A stretch of DNA of 64,000 nt. It comes from Victivallales bacterium. Its GTDB lineage: Bacteria > Verrucomicrobiota > Lentisphaeria > Oligosphaerales > Oligosphaeraceae. The position numbers and the translations under genes are program-made. The notes below the pieces were generated by a model. It had not been told where the DNA came from. It did no database searches and saw nothing but the letters and a program-made list of their open reading frames with translations. This document shows positions 7,474-17,016 of this stretch, in pieces. Where the stretch lies: contig JAGCSE010000216.1 of NCBI GenBank assembly GCA_017964325.1, positions 9,913-73,912 on the forward strand. The letters are read 5' to 3'. Within the stretch, counting starts at the first letter, position 1; every line of letters begins with the position of its first letter.

Positions 7474-10230
7474 TCACAGCGATTTCCCGCATTCCGCGCA
7501 GAACATCGCGCCTTCCTCGATGGCGGCACCGCAGTGCGGGCAGACATGGGCGGCGGCTTTCGCCTGCGGCGGCGCGGCCGGAACGGGAGACTGCGGAGCA
7601 GGTGCGCCCATGGCGACTTGCTGCACGGGAACCGCGTTGACAGGCTGAACGGGAATGAACTGCGTCGGATTCATGTTGCCGACGGCGTTGATGGTCGTCT
7701 TCATGCCATCGACGAAACGGTCGCTGTTGGCGGCGGCATCCGCGCGGGTATGGTCGAGCTCCTGCTGCTTGGCATCCAGAAGCTGCTGCTGGAAGGCCTG
7801 GGCATTGCCCGACTGGGCGACGCCCATGTCCCGCATCATCTGCATCTGCGTCTGATTCTGCTGATTGTTCATCTGCATCATCTGCATCATCATGTCCCGC
7901 ATACTTTGCGTATCCTGGTCCTTGTTCTGCATCTGCTGCTGCATGAAGGAGTTCATCTGGTTCTGCATCTCAATCGCCGCCTGCGCCTTCGCATTAGCGG
8001 CTTCGACGGCGTGCTCGCTGTTGTATTTCGCCGCCAATGCCTTGGCGGCATGCTCCGTGAGGTTCGGATTGGCCGCCATAATCTGCTCCACCGTCATTCC
8101 CGCATAAATCTGCGTCGTGTTGATCTGCGCATCCAGCTGCTGCTTCTGCTTGAGCGCCTCCGCGTCCAGACGTGCCTGCTCGGCGGCCATATCCAATTTC
8201 TTGTCATCCAGATTGAACTGCCGTGCGGCGGCGGCGGCTTCCATGTCGCGCTTGTGCTCCGCCTCTTCGCGTTCCATTCGGAGCGCCTGGGCCTGGCGAA
8301 GGGCATCCATCTGGTTCTGCTGCTCTTCATGGTCAAGCTCGATGTTGGAGTGGCGTTCTTCACGGTTGAGGTTGATTTGCGACTGGCGGCGTGAATCCTC
8401 AAACTGCGCATCCGCATCGCGACGGCGGTCGGAATGCGCATCCTCCTTGTCCCGCAGTTCGTCCTGATACGCCTCGCGCATACGGCGGAGTTTCAGCTCC
8501 TCCTCCAGCTTGCGGGTGCCCATCTGGATTTCCCACTCGAACTTCTGCTGCTCTAGCGTATGTTCATTATTCATCGTCGTGACGGCGAGCAACTGCGCGT
8601 CGTCCAGCTCCTTGATCCTGGCGTCCTGTGTGATCTGACGGCGCAGGTTGTCCATCTCCTGCTTGCGAAGGAGGCCGCTCTGCTCGTATGCGTGCATGGC
8701 GACGGCGACCTCCTCCTCGCTCTTCGCCTCCCGAAGCAGACGCTGCGCACGCAGCATCATGTCAAATCTCGCACGTTCATCCTGAGTCAAGGCCATTTCT
8801 TCATAGATTTTCTCCTTTTCCGCCTCGAACTGCGAATTGATTCGATTTTGCGCAACATCCGTGGAGGTCGTGCGGCGTAGATCAGTGAGGCCTTGGTTGG
8901 CCTGGATGTCCGCGATGGCGTTGTGCTGGCTGTTGGCTGCGTTCAGTTCCGCCAGTTCCTGTTCATTGCGGACAGCTTGCAGGCGGTTCAAGAACTCATT
9001 GCGCCGCATCGCCTGATTCAATTCCTGTTCGGAGACATAGAGCTCCTCGCTCAACTGGCGAAGATTGTCCAAATCCTCATGGGCCGCCGTCAGTTTCAAG
9101 ATTCGGCTGACGGAAATAAAGGGGTAGACGCCGGGCATCACGGCCTGCAATTTCGCAAGAACCTCGCCCTGCAAAGCCGCATTGTTGGCGACGGCTTCCG
9201 GAGAAATGCCTGACAGGGCGAGATTTACGTCGTTCTCAAAGAGTGGAGACAGAATCTGGCTCAGATTCTCAAAACAGACCATCTTCCTGTCCAACAGCAT
9301 ATTGGCATAGAACTCATTGATGTTGTTGATCTTGCAGAGCAAGTGCAGGCCGACGTCGCTTCGGACGTTCGCCGTGTTCGCGTTTTTGAAGGCGAACACC
9401 AGCGGGAACTCCGTGTCACGGATGAGAATGAAGGAAACAGGAGGAATGCTGGCGGGAATGCGCGTCGTCAATCCTGCGTTCTCCGCGCGCTGCTGCGCCT
9501 CGCGCCCCGTGATGCGGTTCCAGACATTTGCGACGGCGCCGCCAATGGCTCCGAAGAGGTTTCCCAGGAAGCCCTTTTTCTGCTCCGCCTTTTCCATCGC
9601 CTTGGCATCCACTGAAGATGCGGGCAACCTTGCTCCGCATTTCGAGCAGAATTTTACATTTGGCTTGAATTCTGCGCCGCATTGCGGACACGACACCAAT
9701 ATTTCTTCCTCTTTCGCATTTACAATGGAGGCGGGCTTGAAATCGCCGACACCAAAATTCTTGAAGGGATAGTTGCCAGCTTCCAACTGCGCGACAACCT
9801 TCCCCTCCACAAGAAACAGTGCCTTCACGCCAGCCTGGATGTTGACACCTTTCACGCATTTTCCGAACGCCGCGATGTCGTTTTCGTCAATCTTGACGGC
9901 TATCTGCCCAGGCAGGATGTTCCAGTGGAGGAAGGAGCCAATCAGACTGTAGTCCTTCTGAGGCGTCGCAGCGGCGAACGCATTGTCTGCGGCTGCCGGC
10001 GCGGGCGAATTTCCAGAAGGAGCCGCAGCGGCTGACTGATTCTGCTCAATTTTCGTGCCGCATTTGCCGCAGAATTTTGCGGCAGGCTTCAGGAGATTCC
10101 CGCATTTCGGGCAGACTATCCCCTCTTGTTGTTGGGGGGCAGCTGCTTCCATTGGAAATTGATATCCGCATCCCGAGCAGAATTTGGCCGTGTCTTTCAA
10201 TTCCTTTTTGCATTTTGGGCAGGTCTTCAT
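7474..10230 (-). CDS. Zn-ribbon / SPFH-type / coiled-coil scaffold protein
   Basis: A 918-residue protein with two N-terminal Zn ribbons (CPKC...CSGC at 4-21 and CPKCG...CGKCG near 40-58), a third near 185 and a fourth at the extreme C-terminus (CPHCG...CAECG). Between the second and third ribbons is a region resembling the start of SPFH/YdjI ('virion core') proteins. A further alpha/beta region at about 240-400 is followed by a very long charged coiled coil to about residue 700 and a Gln/Met-rich stretch. This architecture suggests a self-assembling cytoplasmic or membrane-associated scaffold. It is the last gene of a minus-strand cluster with a caspase-like peptidase that shares the same Zn-ribbon type. 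Confidence 0.72.
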   Translation of the reverse strand: MKTCPKCKKELKDTAKFCSGCGYQFPMEAAAPQQQEGIVCPKCGNLLKPAAKFCGKCGTKIEQNQSAAAAPSGNSPAPAAADNAFAAATPQKDYSLIGSFLHWNILPGQIAVKIDENDIAAFGKCVKGVNIQAGVKALFLVEGKVVAQLEAGNYPFKNFGVGDFKPASIVNAKEEEILVSCPQCGAEFKPNVKFCSKCGARLPASSVDAKAMEKAEQKKGFLGNLFGAIGGAVANVWNRITGREAQQRAENAGLTTRIPASIPPVSFILIRDTEFPLVFAFKNANTANVRSDVGLHLLCKINNINEFYANMLLDRKMVCFENLSQILSPLFENDVNLALSGISPEAVANNAALQGEVLAKLQAVMPGVYPFISVSRILKLTAAHEDLDNLRQLSEELYVSEQELNQAMRRNEFLNRLQAVRNEQELAELNAANSQHNAIADIQANQGLTDLRRTTSTDVAQNRINSQFEAEKEKIYEEMALTQDERARFDMMLRAQRLLREAKSEEEVAVAMHAYEQSGLLRKQEMDNLRRQITQDARIKELDDAQLLAVTTMNNEHTLEQQKFEWEIQMGTRKLEEELKLRRMREAYQDELRDKEDAHSDRRRDADAQFEDSRRQSQINLNREERHSNIELDHEEQQNQMDALRQAQALRMEREEAEHKRDMEAAAAARQFNLDDKKLDMAAEQARLDAEALKQKQQLDAQINTTQIYAGMTVEQIMAANPNLTEHAAKALAAKYNSEHAVEAANAKAQAAIEMQNQMNSFMQQQMQNKDQDTQSMRDMMMQMMQMNNQQNQTQMQMMRDMGVAQSGNAQAFQQQLLDAKQQELDHTRADAAANSDRFVDGMKTTINAVGNMNPTQFIPVQPVNAVPVQQVAMGAPAPQSPVPAAPPQAKAAAHVCPHCGAAIEEGAMFCAECGKSL

Positions 10231-10298
10231 TTTTCGTCAACTCCTGAATCGCTATTTGTCAAATCCTGTAAAAGTATTTTTGCCTAATTACTATATAA

Positions 10299-10580
10299 CT
10301 ATTTTCCGTCCGAAATATATTCGTCAGACTCTATTTTCTCAATTATGAAAGTCCCATTCGATTTCTGTTTCCCAAATATCATCACCCGACGGCCGTCGTA
10401 TGGACGGAGAGAAGTGTTTTCAAATGGATTGTCCCCCTTGTACAGGATTTTCACGACGGTCTCCTGATTTATATAAAGGTATGGAGTGAACGATTCACTT
10501 TTCGATCCCTGATTCGCAAGAAGAAAGACAATCGTGCCTTCCAAAGAGGCTCCTGATTCCGTATGCGTGTCATTCATCAT
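10299..10580 (-). CDS. Hypothetical small protein of the peptidase/SPFH cluster
   Basis: A 93-residue soluble protein starting 8 bases after the caspase-like gene stops. It has a good ribosome site (GGAGATGA) directly before tandem ATG codons. The body alternates beta-strand-like stretches (EGTIVFLLANQG, RRVMIFGKQKSNGTFIIEKIES), which suggests a small beta barrel such as an OB-like or SH3-like fold. I recognise no family. Its position between the peptidase and the SPFH-type protein suggests a regulator or adaptor for them. Confidence 0.65.
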   Translation of the reverse strand: MMNDTHTESGASLEGTIVFLLANQGSKSESFTPYLYINQETVVKILYKGDNPFENTSLRPYDGRRVMIFGKQKSNGTFIIEKIESDEYISDGK

Positions 10581-10588
10581 TTCATCTC

Positions 10589-12196
10589 CTATTTGGACAA
10601 GAGCGCCTTGTGTATCTTCCCCGTACCGTCAAAATAGACTCTGGCAATCTGGCGAACTGGGCCGGCATCCACCGAATACAGTTTCTGGAACAGCTTTTTG
10701 TTCGGAATACTGAACGTCTTCTGCTCAACAGCAAGCCCTTTCTGCAGAATGTCCGGCATCAGTTTCGACGCCACGAAATCATCAATGGCACTCTCCAGCT
10801 TGGCGTCAATCTCCGTCAGATAAAGTTTGGTGGCACGTCGGACATCAGGCATCGGGATATGAATCCCCTTCGGGACGCCGCCCAATTTCTTCATCATCCC
10901 CTTCATCGCACCGACGTTCCTGTTCTTTCCCGTGCATGCCGAGGGATCTCCGTAGAGCGAGAACTCCGCCAAGGTCTTGATGTCGGAATCATCCATATCG
11001 CTATTGGACGTCAGTCTCTTAAGCCCCGCCAGATGGGCGTCTCCAGCAGTCTCCCCCTTCGCAATCTGCCGAATAAAATCGCCGATGACGATATCTGCAC
11101 AAGTCCCCTCCGGCTCGGAGGTCCCGTAGGCGATTTTGCTGGAGCCAAGGAAGGCGAGGCATTTGTTCGCCAATGCAGTCTTGACAATGGATTCGCCTGG
11201 CTCCAATCCAATGTAACGTGCTCCGTAGCAAGCCTCTACGCCAAGAAAGAAAAATCCGGGATAATCCCTGAACACATCAGGCGACACAGCTTCCGGATAG
11301 CTGCCTCCCTTCTGTCCATACCAGTATTCCGTGTCATTGCTTCCATGTAGATTGAAGAAAAGAAGATTGGCGTCCGCTTCCGCCAATTCCTCGTCCATAT
11401 CCTCTAAAGTTACCTTTGGACAAGTACTTACGTTTGAATCCGATACCGCCGAATATTCTTCGTTGGACTCCGCCTCCCAGACCAGAGCGCTCAACCCGTA
11501 GGGGTGAATCGAGTCAATGCAACCGATGCCATGGATGGCATTCTCAAAATAAGCCCTGAAATCATCCGCGCATCCATTGGTCGTGGGAAGGCGACCGACT
11601 CGCAACGCCTCTGAGGCGTTGAACTCCTGCCCTTCCCATGGCGAAATCGTGTCTAAAGTCGAATAGACCAGATCGCTGAAGACCTCGTCGTCACCATCGC
11701 TCGATTGATTCTCCCAGGTGGCGACGTCGATGATTTCTTCGTTGCCCAAAATGAAAATGTATTTCGGGCGGGCGACATCAACGACTTTCCGCAACAACGC
11801 AACGATTTCCGCCACATTTTCGCCTGATAATCCGCCTTGGATGGCATTGTTCTCCAAATCCAGATAATAGTAATGTACACCCCGCTTGTCCGCCTGCCGC
11901 ATATATTCGCCAAGAATGTCGTGAAGCGCATCCGCATCCAAGGCCAACTGTGCAACCAAAGACGCTTCACACGTCAGGATGATGCCAAGTTCCTCGCCGC
12001 AGCCTTCTGACGCTACAGCTCTCCACTCCGTTTCCCAATTCACGCTTTTGAACACTGCAAAGGAATTGTACCAATTCTTGTCCGGCGGAGAAACTCGTGC
12101 CGATGAATTTGCCTCGTCCGGAACAGGGGTGCCGCATTCCTCGCAAAAACGTGCTCCTGGAGACAATTTCGCTCCACACTCTTCACAAAATGCCAC
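10589..12196 (-). CDS. Zn-ribbon caspase-like (peptidase family C25/gingipain-like) protein
   Basis: A 535-residue protein. Residues 4-21 form a Zn ribbon (CEECG...CEECG). A caspase-like fold follows, with His284 in FFNLHGSNDTEYW and Cys323 in GVEACYGARYIG. This is the His-Gly and Ala-Cys arrangement of clan CD peptidases, closest to C25 gingipains. Preceding strand YIFILGNEEI and the GDP segment near residue 417 also fit C25. There is no signal peptide, unlike secreted gingipains, so it probably acts inside the cell. It heads a three-gene cluster with a small protein and a Zn-ribbon SPFH-type scaffold, suggesting a proteolytic switch whose target may be a cluster partner. Confidence 0.75.
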   Translation of the reverse strand: MAFCEECGAKLSPGARFCEECGTPVPDEANSSARVSPPDKNWYNSFAVFKSVNWETEWRAVASEGCGEELGIILTCEASLVAQLALDADALHDILGEYMRQADKRGVHYYYLDLENNAIQGGLSGENVAEIVALLRKVVDVARPKYIFILGNEEIIDVATWENQSSDGDDEVFSDLVYSTLDTISPWEGQEFNASEALRVGRLPTTNGCADDFRAYFENAIHGIGCIDSIHPYGLSALVWEAESNEEYSAVSDSNVSTCPKVTLEDMDEELAEADANLLFFNLHGSNDTEYWYGQKGGSYPEAVSPDVFRDYPGFFFLGVEACYGARYIGLEPGESIVKTALANKCLAFLGSSKIAYGTSEPEGTCADIVIGDFIRQIAKGETAGDAHLAGLKRLTSNSDMDDSDIKTLAEFSLYGDPSACTGKNRNVGAMKGMMKKLGGVPKGIHIPMPDVRRATKLYLTEIDAKLESAIDDFVASKLMPDILQKGLAVEQKTFSIPNKKLFQKLYSVDAGPVRQIARVYFDGTGKIHKALLSK

Positions 12197-12391
12197 TTAT
12201 CTTCTCCTTGTGTTATCTGGCCTCCAGCCATTTACGGGAAAACACTGTATTTGCGGATAAGAAAGAGGCGCGCTCCTTCGCAACCTTGCGAACAAGGGAG
12301 GGGCGCGCTCCTGCGCGACTGCCGCGCGTTTTACGCAGCATCAAAAAGCCATTTTGAGCTTTGAGCTTTTTTACTTTCAGCTTTTAGCTTT
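12197..12391. other. Intergenic region with AGCTTTT-type repeats
   Basis: The segment contains short repeats of the AGCTTTTT type near 12,338-12,393 and a weak hairpin whose minus-strand copy ends in GCTTTTTG. This may terminate the 12392-12814 gene. A GC-rich stretch with repeated GCGCGCTCC lies at 12,268-12,313. I see no open frame that looks coding. Confidence 0.4.
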
Positions 12392-12814
12392 TTACATGGG
12401 CGTGGAAGGCGTAATCAGCATACGGAGCTCGTCGTCAATCGCGAGCAACAGCTTTTGGCTGGACTCCTTGTCCCCCATTGAGCCGATGCGGATTTTCATG
12501 CGGACACCGCCATCACGCAATTCATAGACCGTGATTTTCACTTCAGCGCCATCCACATCATGGTATCTGTAGAGGCTCAAATTACCGCGGTAGGTATGTT
12601 CGCGCATGGTCAGGCGAGCGCGCAGGCAGGCATTGCGTACTGCCTTGTCAATCAAGAACATCGTCGTACCAAAATCCGCTCTATAGGTTCCCCAGCTGTA
12701 CTGCTCGTTCGACACGTTCGCACTGGTTGGCGCATCATTCTTGACGCAGGAAACGCCGAAGAAGCACAATCCAACCATAACCGCCAAAACCAATCCGTTT
12801 CTCATCATTTTCAT
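12392..12814 (-). CDS. Small predicted lipoprotein (DUF3568-like)
   Basis: A 140-residue protein with a short basic N-terminus, a hydrophobic stretch and a lipobox ending at Cys23 (FGVSC). The mature part (about 115 residues) has the alternating pattern of a small alpha/beta domain: FLIDKAVRNACLRARL, then SLYRYHDVDGAEVKITVYEL and VRMKIRIG. This resembles the short DUF3568-type lipoproteins of Lentisphaerae and relatives, but I cannot confirm the family. It is probably anchored at the outer membrane facing the periplasm. It is transcribed alone. Confidence 0.65.
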   Translation of the reverse strand: MKMMRNGLVLAVMVGLCFFGVSCVKNDAPTSANVSNEQYSWGTYRADFGTTMFLIDKAVRNACLRARLTMREHTYRGNLSLYRYHDVDGAEVKITVYELRDGGVRMKIRIGSMGDKESSQKLLLAIDDELRMLITPSTPM

Positions 12815-13137
12815 AATTCTATTCCTTCTCTTGAATGGATTTTCGCCAAACTTGACAAGTTGACTCGATTATACTCAATTACTATAAAATATACCCTCTT
12901 TTCAAAAAAAACAAACTATTCACGGCAATCAACTCAAATAAAAACAATCAATCTGCCTTTAGTCATCGCAAAACTATTTTCTGGAATCTTTTTAACATTC
13001 ATGTCATCCCAAAAACAGCCGCAAAACCGCGATATCAAGAAATAAAATTGTCAGACAATGCACTAGACATCTGAAAAATACAGAGTAGTTTATAAGGTAA
13101 AAAACATATTCATCCATCTTTTACCCCCTGCTCTACC
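12815..13137. other. Gene-free region between divergent genes
   Basis: An AT-rich stretch of 323 bases separating the minus-strand lipoprotein from the plus-strand CE15 esterase. It must hold promoters for both directions. I could not identify a convincing pair of -35 and -10 boxes, repeats or RNA structure in it. Confidence 0.5.
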
Positions 13138-14328
13138 ATGAACACGACCGAAACCTGGACCGAAAATCTCGAACTCGCCCGCAAACTCACCGCCAGCCGC
13201 CCCAACATCAACTACTTTGAAGACAAAGTCCCTCAATACGAACTGCCCAAGCTGCTAGTCGATGACGACGGCACGCCCGTCACCACCGTCGAACAATGGC
13301 GGAAACGCCGCGCAAAGCTTCTGGAGCTGTTCCGCAATGAACTCTACGGCTTTTCGCCGGAACGTCCGCAGGATATGTGGTTCGATATTGTTAAAATCGA
13401 CCATGCCGCCATGGACGGCGCCGCCACACTAAAACTCGTCAATATCCATCTCGGCAACCGCCCCGAAGCCCCTGTCATACATCTCAACTTATTTATTCCC
13501 AATAATAAACAAAAACCATCCCCCGCCTTCCTGCTCATCTGCAACCGCGACCGCTCCAACATCGATCCAACCCGCAAAATCAAATCCGACTTCTGGCCCG
13601 CTGAGCAAATTGTCTCCCGCGGCTATGCCGCCGCATCCTTCTTCAACGGCGATGTCGCTCCGGATAAATACGACGGCTTCACCACGGGCATCCACGCCTA
13701 TCTCCAGAATCCCGCCTCAAGAAAACACAACTCATGGGGCACCATCGCCGCCTGGGCATGGGGGGCCTCCCGCGTCATGGATTATTTCGAGACCGATCCA
13801 GACATCGATGAAAAGCATTGCGCCGTGACAGGCCATTCCCGCGGCGGCAAGACCGCCCTTTGGTGCGGTGCACAGGATGAACGATGGGCCCTCACCATTT
13901 CCAACTGCTCGGGCTGCTCGGGGGCCGCCATCGCCAGACGCCGCTTCGGCGAATCCCTCGAAGTGATCCAAAACGCCTTCAAACATTGGTTCTGCGGCAA
14001 TTACAGAAAATACATCGACCGCGAAGACGACCTCCCGTTTGACCAGCATGAACTTGTCGCGCTCGTCGCCCCTCGCGCCGTCTATGTCACCAGCGCGGAT
14101 GAAGACCTCTGGGCGGACCAACGCGGCGAATGGCTCGCCGCCCATGAAGCCTCACCCGTATGGCAACTCTATGGACGAAAAGGACTTCCAGGAGACAATA
14201 TGCCTCCATTGGACAAGCCTGTCATCGGTGGTGGCATGGGCTACCACATCCGCACAGGCGAACACAACTACAAAGTCTTTGATTGGAACGCCCATATAGA
14301 TCTCGCAGATCGTGAATTCAACCGATAA
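13138..14328 (+). CDS. CE15-type esterase (glucuronoyl esterase-like)
   Basis: A 396-residue alpha/beta hydrolase with the CE15 nucleophile elbow GHSRGGK (Ser234). Downstream it carries the family-like segment LVALVAPRAVYVTSADEDLWAD (acid residue near 322) and the catalytic His in GEHNYKVFDW (His376). CE15 enzymes cleave the ester between glucuronic acid of xylan and lignin alcohols. Many gut members act on other uronate esters. No signal peptide is visible, so it may act on imported substrates, or the start may be further upstream. The next gene starts 8 bases after it, so the two are an operon. Confidence 0.82.
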   Translation: MNTTETWTENLELARKLTASRPNINYFEDKVPQYELPKLLVDDDGTPVTTVEQWRKRRAKLLELFRNELYGFSPERPQDMWFDIVKIDHAAMDGAATLKLVNIHLGNRPEAPVIHLNLFIPNNKQKPSPAFLLICNRDRSNIDPTRKIKSDFWPAEQIVSRGYAAASFFNGDVAPDKYDGFTTGIHAYLQNPASRKHNSWGTIAAWAWGASRVMDYFETDPDIDEKHCAVTGHSRGGKTALWCGAQDERWALTISNCSGCSGAAIARRRFGESLEVIQNAFKHWFCGNYRKYIDREDDLPFDQHELVALVAPRAVYVTSADEDLWADQRGEWLAAHEASPVWQLYGRKGLPGDNMPPLDKPVIGGGMGYHIRTGEHNYKVFDWNAHIDLADREFNR

Positions 14329-14336
14329 TCCTATAA

Positions 14337-15521
14337 ATGATTCATAAGTCACTCATTTCATTCATATTGGCTGTGTCAATCATCTACGCCGCACCGCGAA
14401 CGGACTTGGCCCCCAAGGTGGCGGAAATCCAGTCTAAAGCTATGGAATACCTTCTTAAAAACCAAGCTCCCAACGGTTCATGGATGATGCACCCCGCCAT
14501 CACCGCCCTCGCCTGCCTCGGCATGGCCGATACGCCAAATGCCAAACAGCCCGAAACACGTCAGAAAATCGATGACGCTTTGGATTTCATCGCTGGTTGC
14601 GCCAAGGAGGATGGCGTCATCGACGCAGCCATGGGCCGCGGCAGCTATCCCGTCTATTCGACGTCCATCAGCCTTGTCTGCCTCGCCAAATTCAACCGTC
14701 CGAAAGACTTGGACATCATGAAAAAGGCACGCGCCTATCTGACGGGACCAGATGTCTATCCAGAAGGAAACGGCGAACACGATCCGAACGCCGCTGGAAC
14801 AGGTTATGGCCGCCATCGCCGTTCGGATCTCTCCAACACCGCATGGGCGGTCGAAGCCCTTCATGTCACGGAACATCTGGATAAGGAACCATACACCAAC
14901 GATCCATCACGCGCAGCCGCCTCCAAACTCGCATGGGACAAGGCGTTGACTTTCTTAACCCATTGCCAGAATCTTCAGGAGACCAACCAATCCGCATGGG
15001 TTAAATCCGCTCCCGACAACGACAAAGGCGGTTTTATCTACAGTCCCGCAGACGCGATGCGCCCCGCCCCACCCCCGACTGCCAATCCCGCCAATCCGCC
15101 TCGCAAGGGACGTCCGCAACCGCCTGATCCCGCCAAAGCCCTCCGTTCGTATGGTTCCATGACATATTCTGGCCTCAAATGCCTCATTTATGCAAAAGTC
15201 AGCCCAGACGACATTCGCATGAAATCCGCCTTCGACTGGGTGAAGCGATATTATACAGTGGAGGAAAACCCAGGCATTGGCGATGCAGGCTATTACTATT
15301 ATTTGCATACATTTAGCAAAACACTCGCCCTGTTCGGGCAGCCCGTCATCACGGATGCAAAGGGTGTTGATCACGACTGGCAGGCGGAAATGGTCGCCGC
15401 AATCGCCAAACGCCAGCAGCCCGACGGCTCATGGGTCAACGCCAACGGCCGCTGGATGGAATCCATGCCAGCCCTCTCCACGGCATACGTCCTCATGGCC
15501 CTCGGAAACATCTCCCGATAA
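14337..15521 (+). CDS. Secreted alpha/alpha-toroid (prenyltransferase/squalene-cyclase-like repeat) protein
   Basis: A 394-residue protein with an N-terminal signal peptide of about 18 residues. It has repeated helix pairs with the motif NQAPNGSW near the start and RQQPDGSW near the end, which are QW-type motifs of the terpene-cyclase/prenyltransferase toroid. There is no DxDD-type cyclase motif, so I do not call it an enzyme of terpene synthesis. Stand-alone toroid proteins of this kind are common in Planctomycetes and Lentisphaerae without an assigned function. A Pro-rich insert lies near 240-262. It follows the CE15 esterase directly. Confidence 0.72.
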   Translation: MIHKSLISFILAVSIIYAAPRTDLAPKVAEIQSKAMEYLLKNQAPNGSWMMHPAITALACLGMADTPNAKQPETRQKIDDALDFIAGCAKEDGVIDAAMGRGSYPVYSTSISLVCLAKFNRPKDLDIMKKARAYLTGPDVYPEGNGEHDPNAAGTGYGRHRRSDLSNTAWAVEALHVTEHLDKEPYTNDPSRAAASKLAWDKALTFLTHCQNLQETNQSAWVKSAPDNDKGGFIYSPADAMRPAPPPTANPANPPRKGRPQPPDPAKALRSYGSMTYSGLKCLIYAKVSPDDIRMKSAFDWVKRYYTVEENPGIGDAGYYYYLHTFSKTLALFGQPVITDAKGVDHDWQAEMVAAIAKRQQPDGSWVNANGRWMESMPALSTAYVLMALGNISR

Positions 15522-15624
15522 CCGCTTCGCATTCACGAAGCGGTATTGATGAGTGTATGCGTTATGCTTTCTAACGTGAGACATGAGTAACTTGCATTAC
15601 TCATTACTCATTAATGATTAATCA

Positions 15625-16836
15625 TTAAATAAAATTGTCCCACGGAGCACGATAGGGGCGTGTAAGCATGGCGTTGGCTTCGTCGTCGTTGACGAAACGC
15701 TCCGCTTTCGGATCCCATTGCAAACGACGGTGCAACAGCATCGCGATGTTCGCCAGATGGCAACATGTCGCCGAACGATGGCCGACTTCCGCCGGGCAGA
15801 TCGGCTGCTTCCGTGTACGGACGCACTCCAAGAAATTTTCATAATGGTCATTGCTCTCGTAAAGACGGATATGCGAATCATTTAATTCCGTCTGCGCGAT
15901 TTCAGGCGGATTTGTGATCAAACCGCCCGAGCAGTTCGGATCCTGCGGAGTCGCCGCCGCGCGTTTCACTTCCAGATCGCCCTTCGAGCCATGTAAAATC
16001 ACGCGGCTGCCACCCGTCACGCAGCGAACTTCCGTACCGTTCGCGTATTTCATGCCAAAATCAACCTTCGTCGCCGTTGTGAACAGGCCAGATTTCGGAA
16101 ACTCGCCATCGCCCCACACTTCCACGGGGCCGGAATCGTCCATGCCGAGCGCCCACTGGACAATATCCAGATGATGCGCGCCAAAATTCGTGACCTGTCC
16201 GCCAGAATAATCCAGAATGAAACGGAACTGGTAATGGCAGCGCTGTTCATGATATGGCGCGGCAGGAGCGGGGCCAAGCCAGAAATCGTAGTCGAATTCA
16301 GGCGGAACAGGCATCGGCTCCCATGTCGGCTCGCAGAATTTGTTGTTTTCGGGAATCTCGACCTCAATCCATTTCACATCACCAAGAAATCCATTTCTCA
16401 CTAGTTCACAGGCCTTTCTGAATTGCGGTGACGACCGCTGCTGACTGCCAGTCTGCAAAATGCGACCAGTCTGTTCAATGACCTGGCAGACCTTGCGCCC
16501 TTCGGAAACGAACAGCGAAAACGGCTTCTCCAGATAAATGTCCTTTCCATTGCGCGCCGCATCGATTGCAATCAGGGCATGCCAATGGTCGGGGACGGTG
16601 ATCACGACGGCGTCGATATCATCCGCGCGATTCAAGTCACGAAAATCATGATATGTCTTGCAGGCGTGGTTTTGATACTGTTCATCGACCAACGCCTTCG
16701 CCGCCGCCAAATGTCCGTCGTCAACGTCGCAGACAGCCGTCACAACGCAGTCATCATGCTTGAAAAACGCCTTCAGATTGTATGTGCCTTGATTTGCGAC
16801 GCCAATGAAGCCAAGACGTATGGGATCCATAACCAT
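15625..16836 (-). CDS. Gfo/Idh/MocA family oxidoreductase
   Basis: A 403-residue protein with a Rossmann start LGFIGVANQG, the conserved EKPFSLF segment (Lys of the EKP motif), and a C-terminal substrate-binding domain with GGQVTNFGAHHLDIVQWALG. These enzymes oxidise or reduce sugars and inositols with bound NAD(P). Unlike many PVC-group relatives, it lacks a twin-arginine signal, so it should be cytoplasmic. It is transcribed alone, convergent with the toroid gene and divergent from the 17 kb pair. The substrate cannot be read from sequence. Confidence 0.88.
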   Translation of the reverse strand: MVMDPIRLGFIGVANQGTYNLKAFFKHDDCVVTAVCDVDDGHLAAAKALVDEQYQNHACKTYHDFRDLNRADDIDAVVITVPDHWHALIAIDAARNGKDIYLEKPFSLFVSEGRKVCQVIEQTGRILQTGSQQRSSPQFRKACELVRNGFLGDVKWIEVEIPENNKFCEPTWEPMPVPPEFDYDFWLGPAPAAPYHEQRCHYQFRFILDYSGGQVTNFGAHHLDIVQWALGMDDSGPVEVWGDGEFPKSGLFTTATKVDFGMKYANGTEVRCVTGGSRVILHGSKGDLEVKRAAATPQDPNCSGGLITNPPEIAQTELNDSHIRLYESNDHYENFLECVRTRKQPICPAEVGHRSATCCHLANIAMLLHRRLQWDPKAERFVNDDEANAMLTRPYRAPWDNFI

Positions 16837-16885
16837 TCCTCCGATTGTTTTTTCATTCTATTTTCAGTTTTATCGCGTCCGTTTT

Positions 16886-16913
16886 TTGCGACTGACGACA
16901 TTTCAGCTATAAT
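16886..16913 (+). promoter_or_regulatory. Candidate sigma70-type promoter for the 17017 gene and hisA
   Basis: TTGCGA at 16886-16891 and TATAAT at 16908-16913 are separated by 16 bases. Transcription would start near 16,920, giving a leader of about 97 bases before the first gene. Confidence 0.4.
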
Positions 16914-17016
16914 ATAATGGTATTTCATGCGATTCCACATGAAATCATGCCTTACTATACCATGACAATCAGATGAATAAAATGAAACACGTCATTTTTC
17001 CTATACGGAGGACACC

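Noticed and set aside
7456..8394. A 312-residue plus-strand frame
   Set aside because: It is the opposite-strand shadow of the coiled-coil region of the 918-residue protein and has a His/Leu/Arg-rich low-complexity composition.
14337..15521. Squalene or terpene cyclase enzyme
   Set aside because: QW-type repeats are present, but no DxDD or related catalytic motif is visible, so only the fold is reported.
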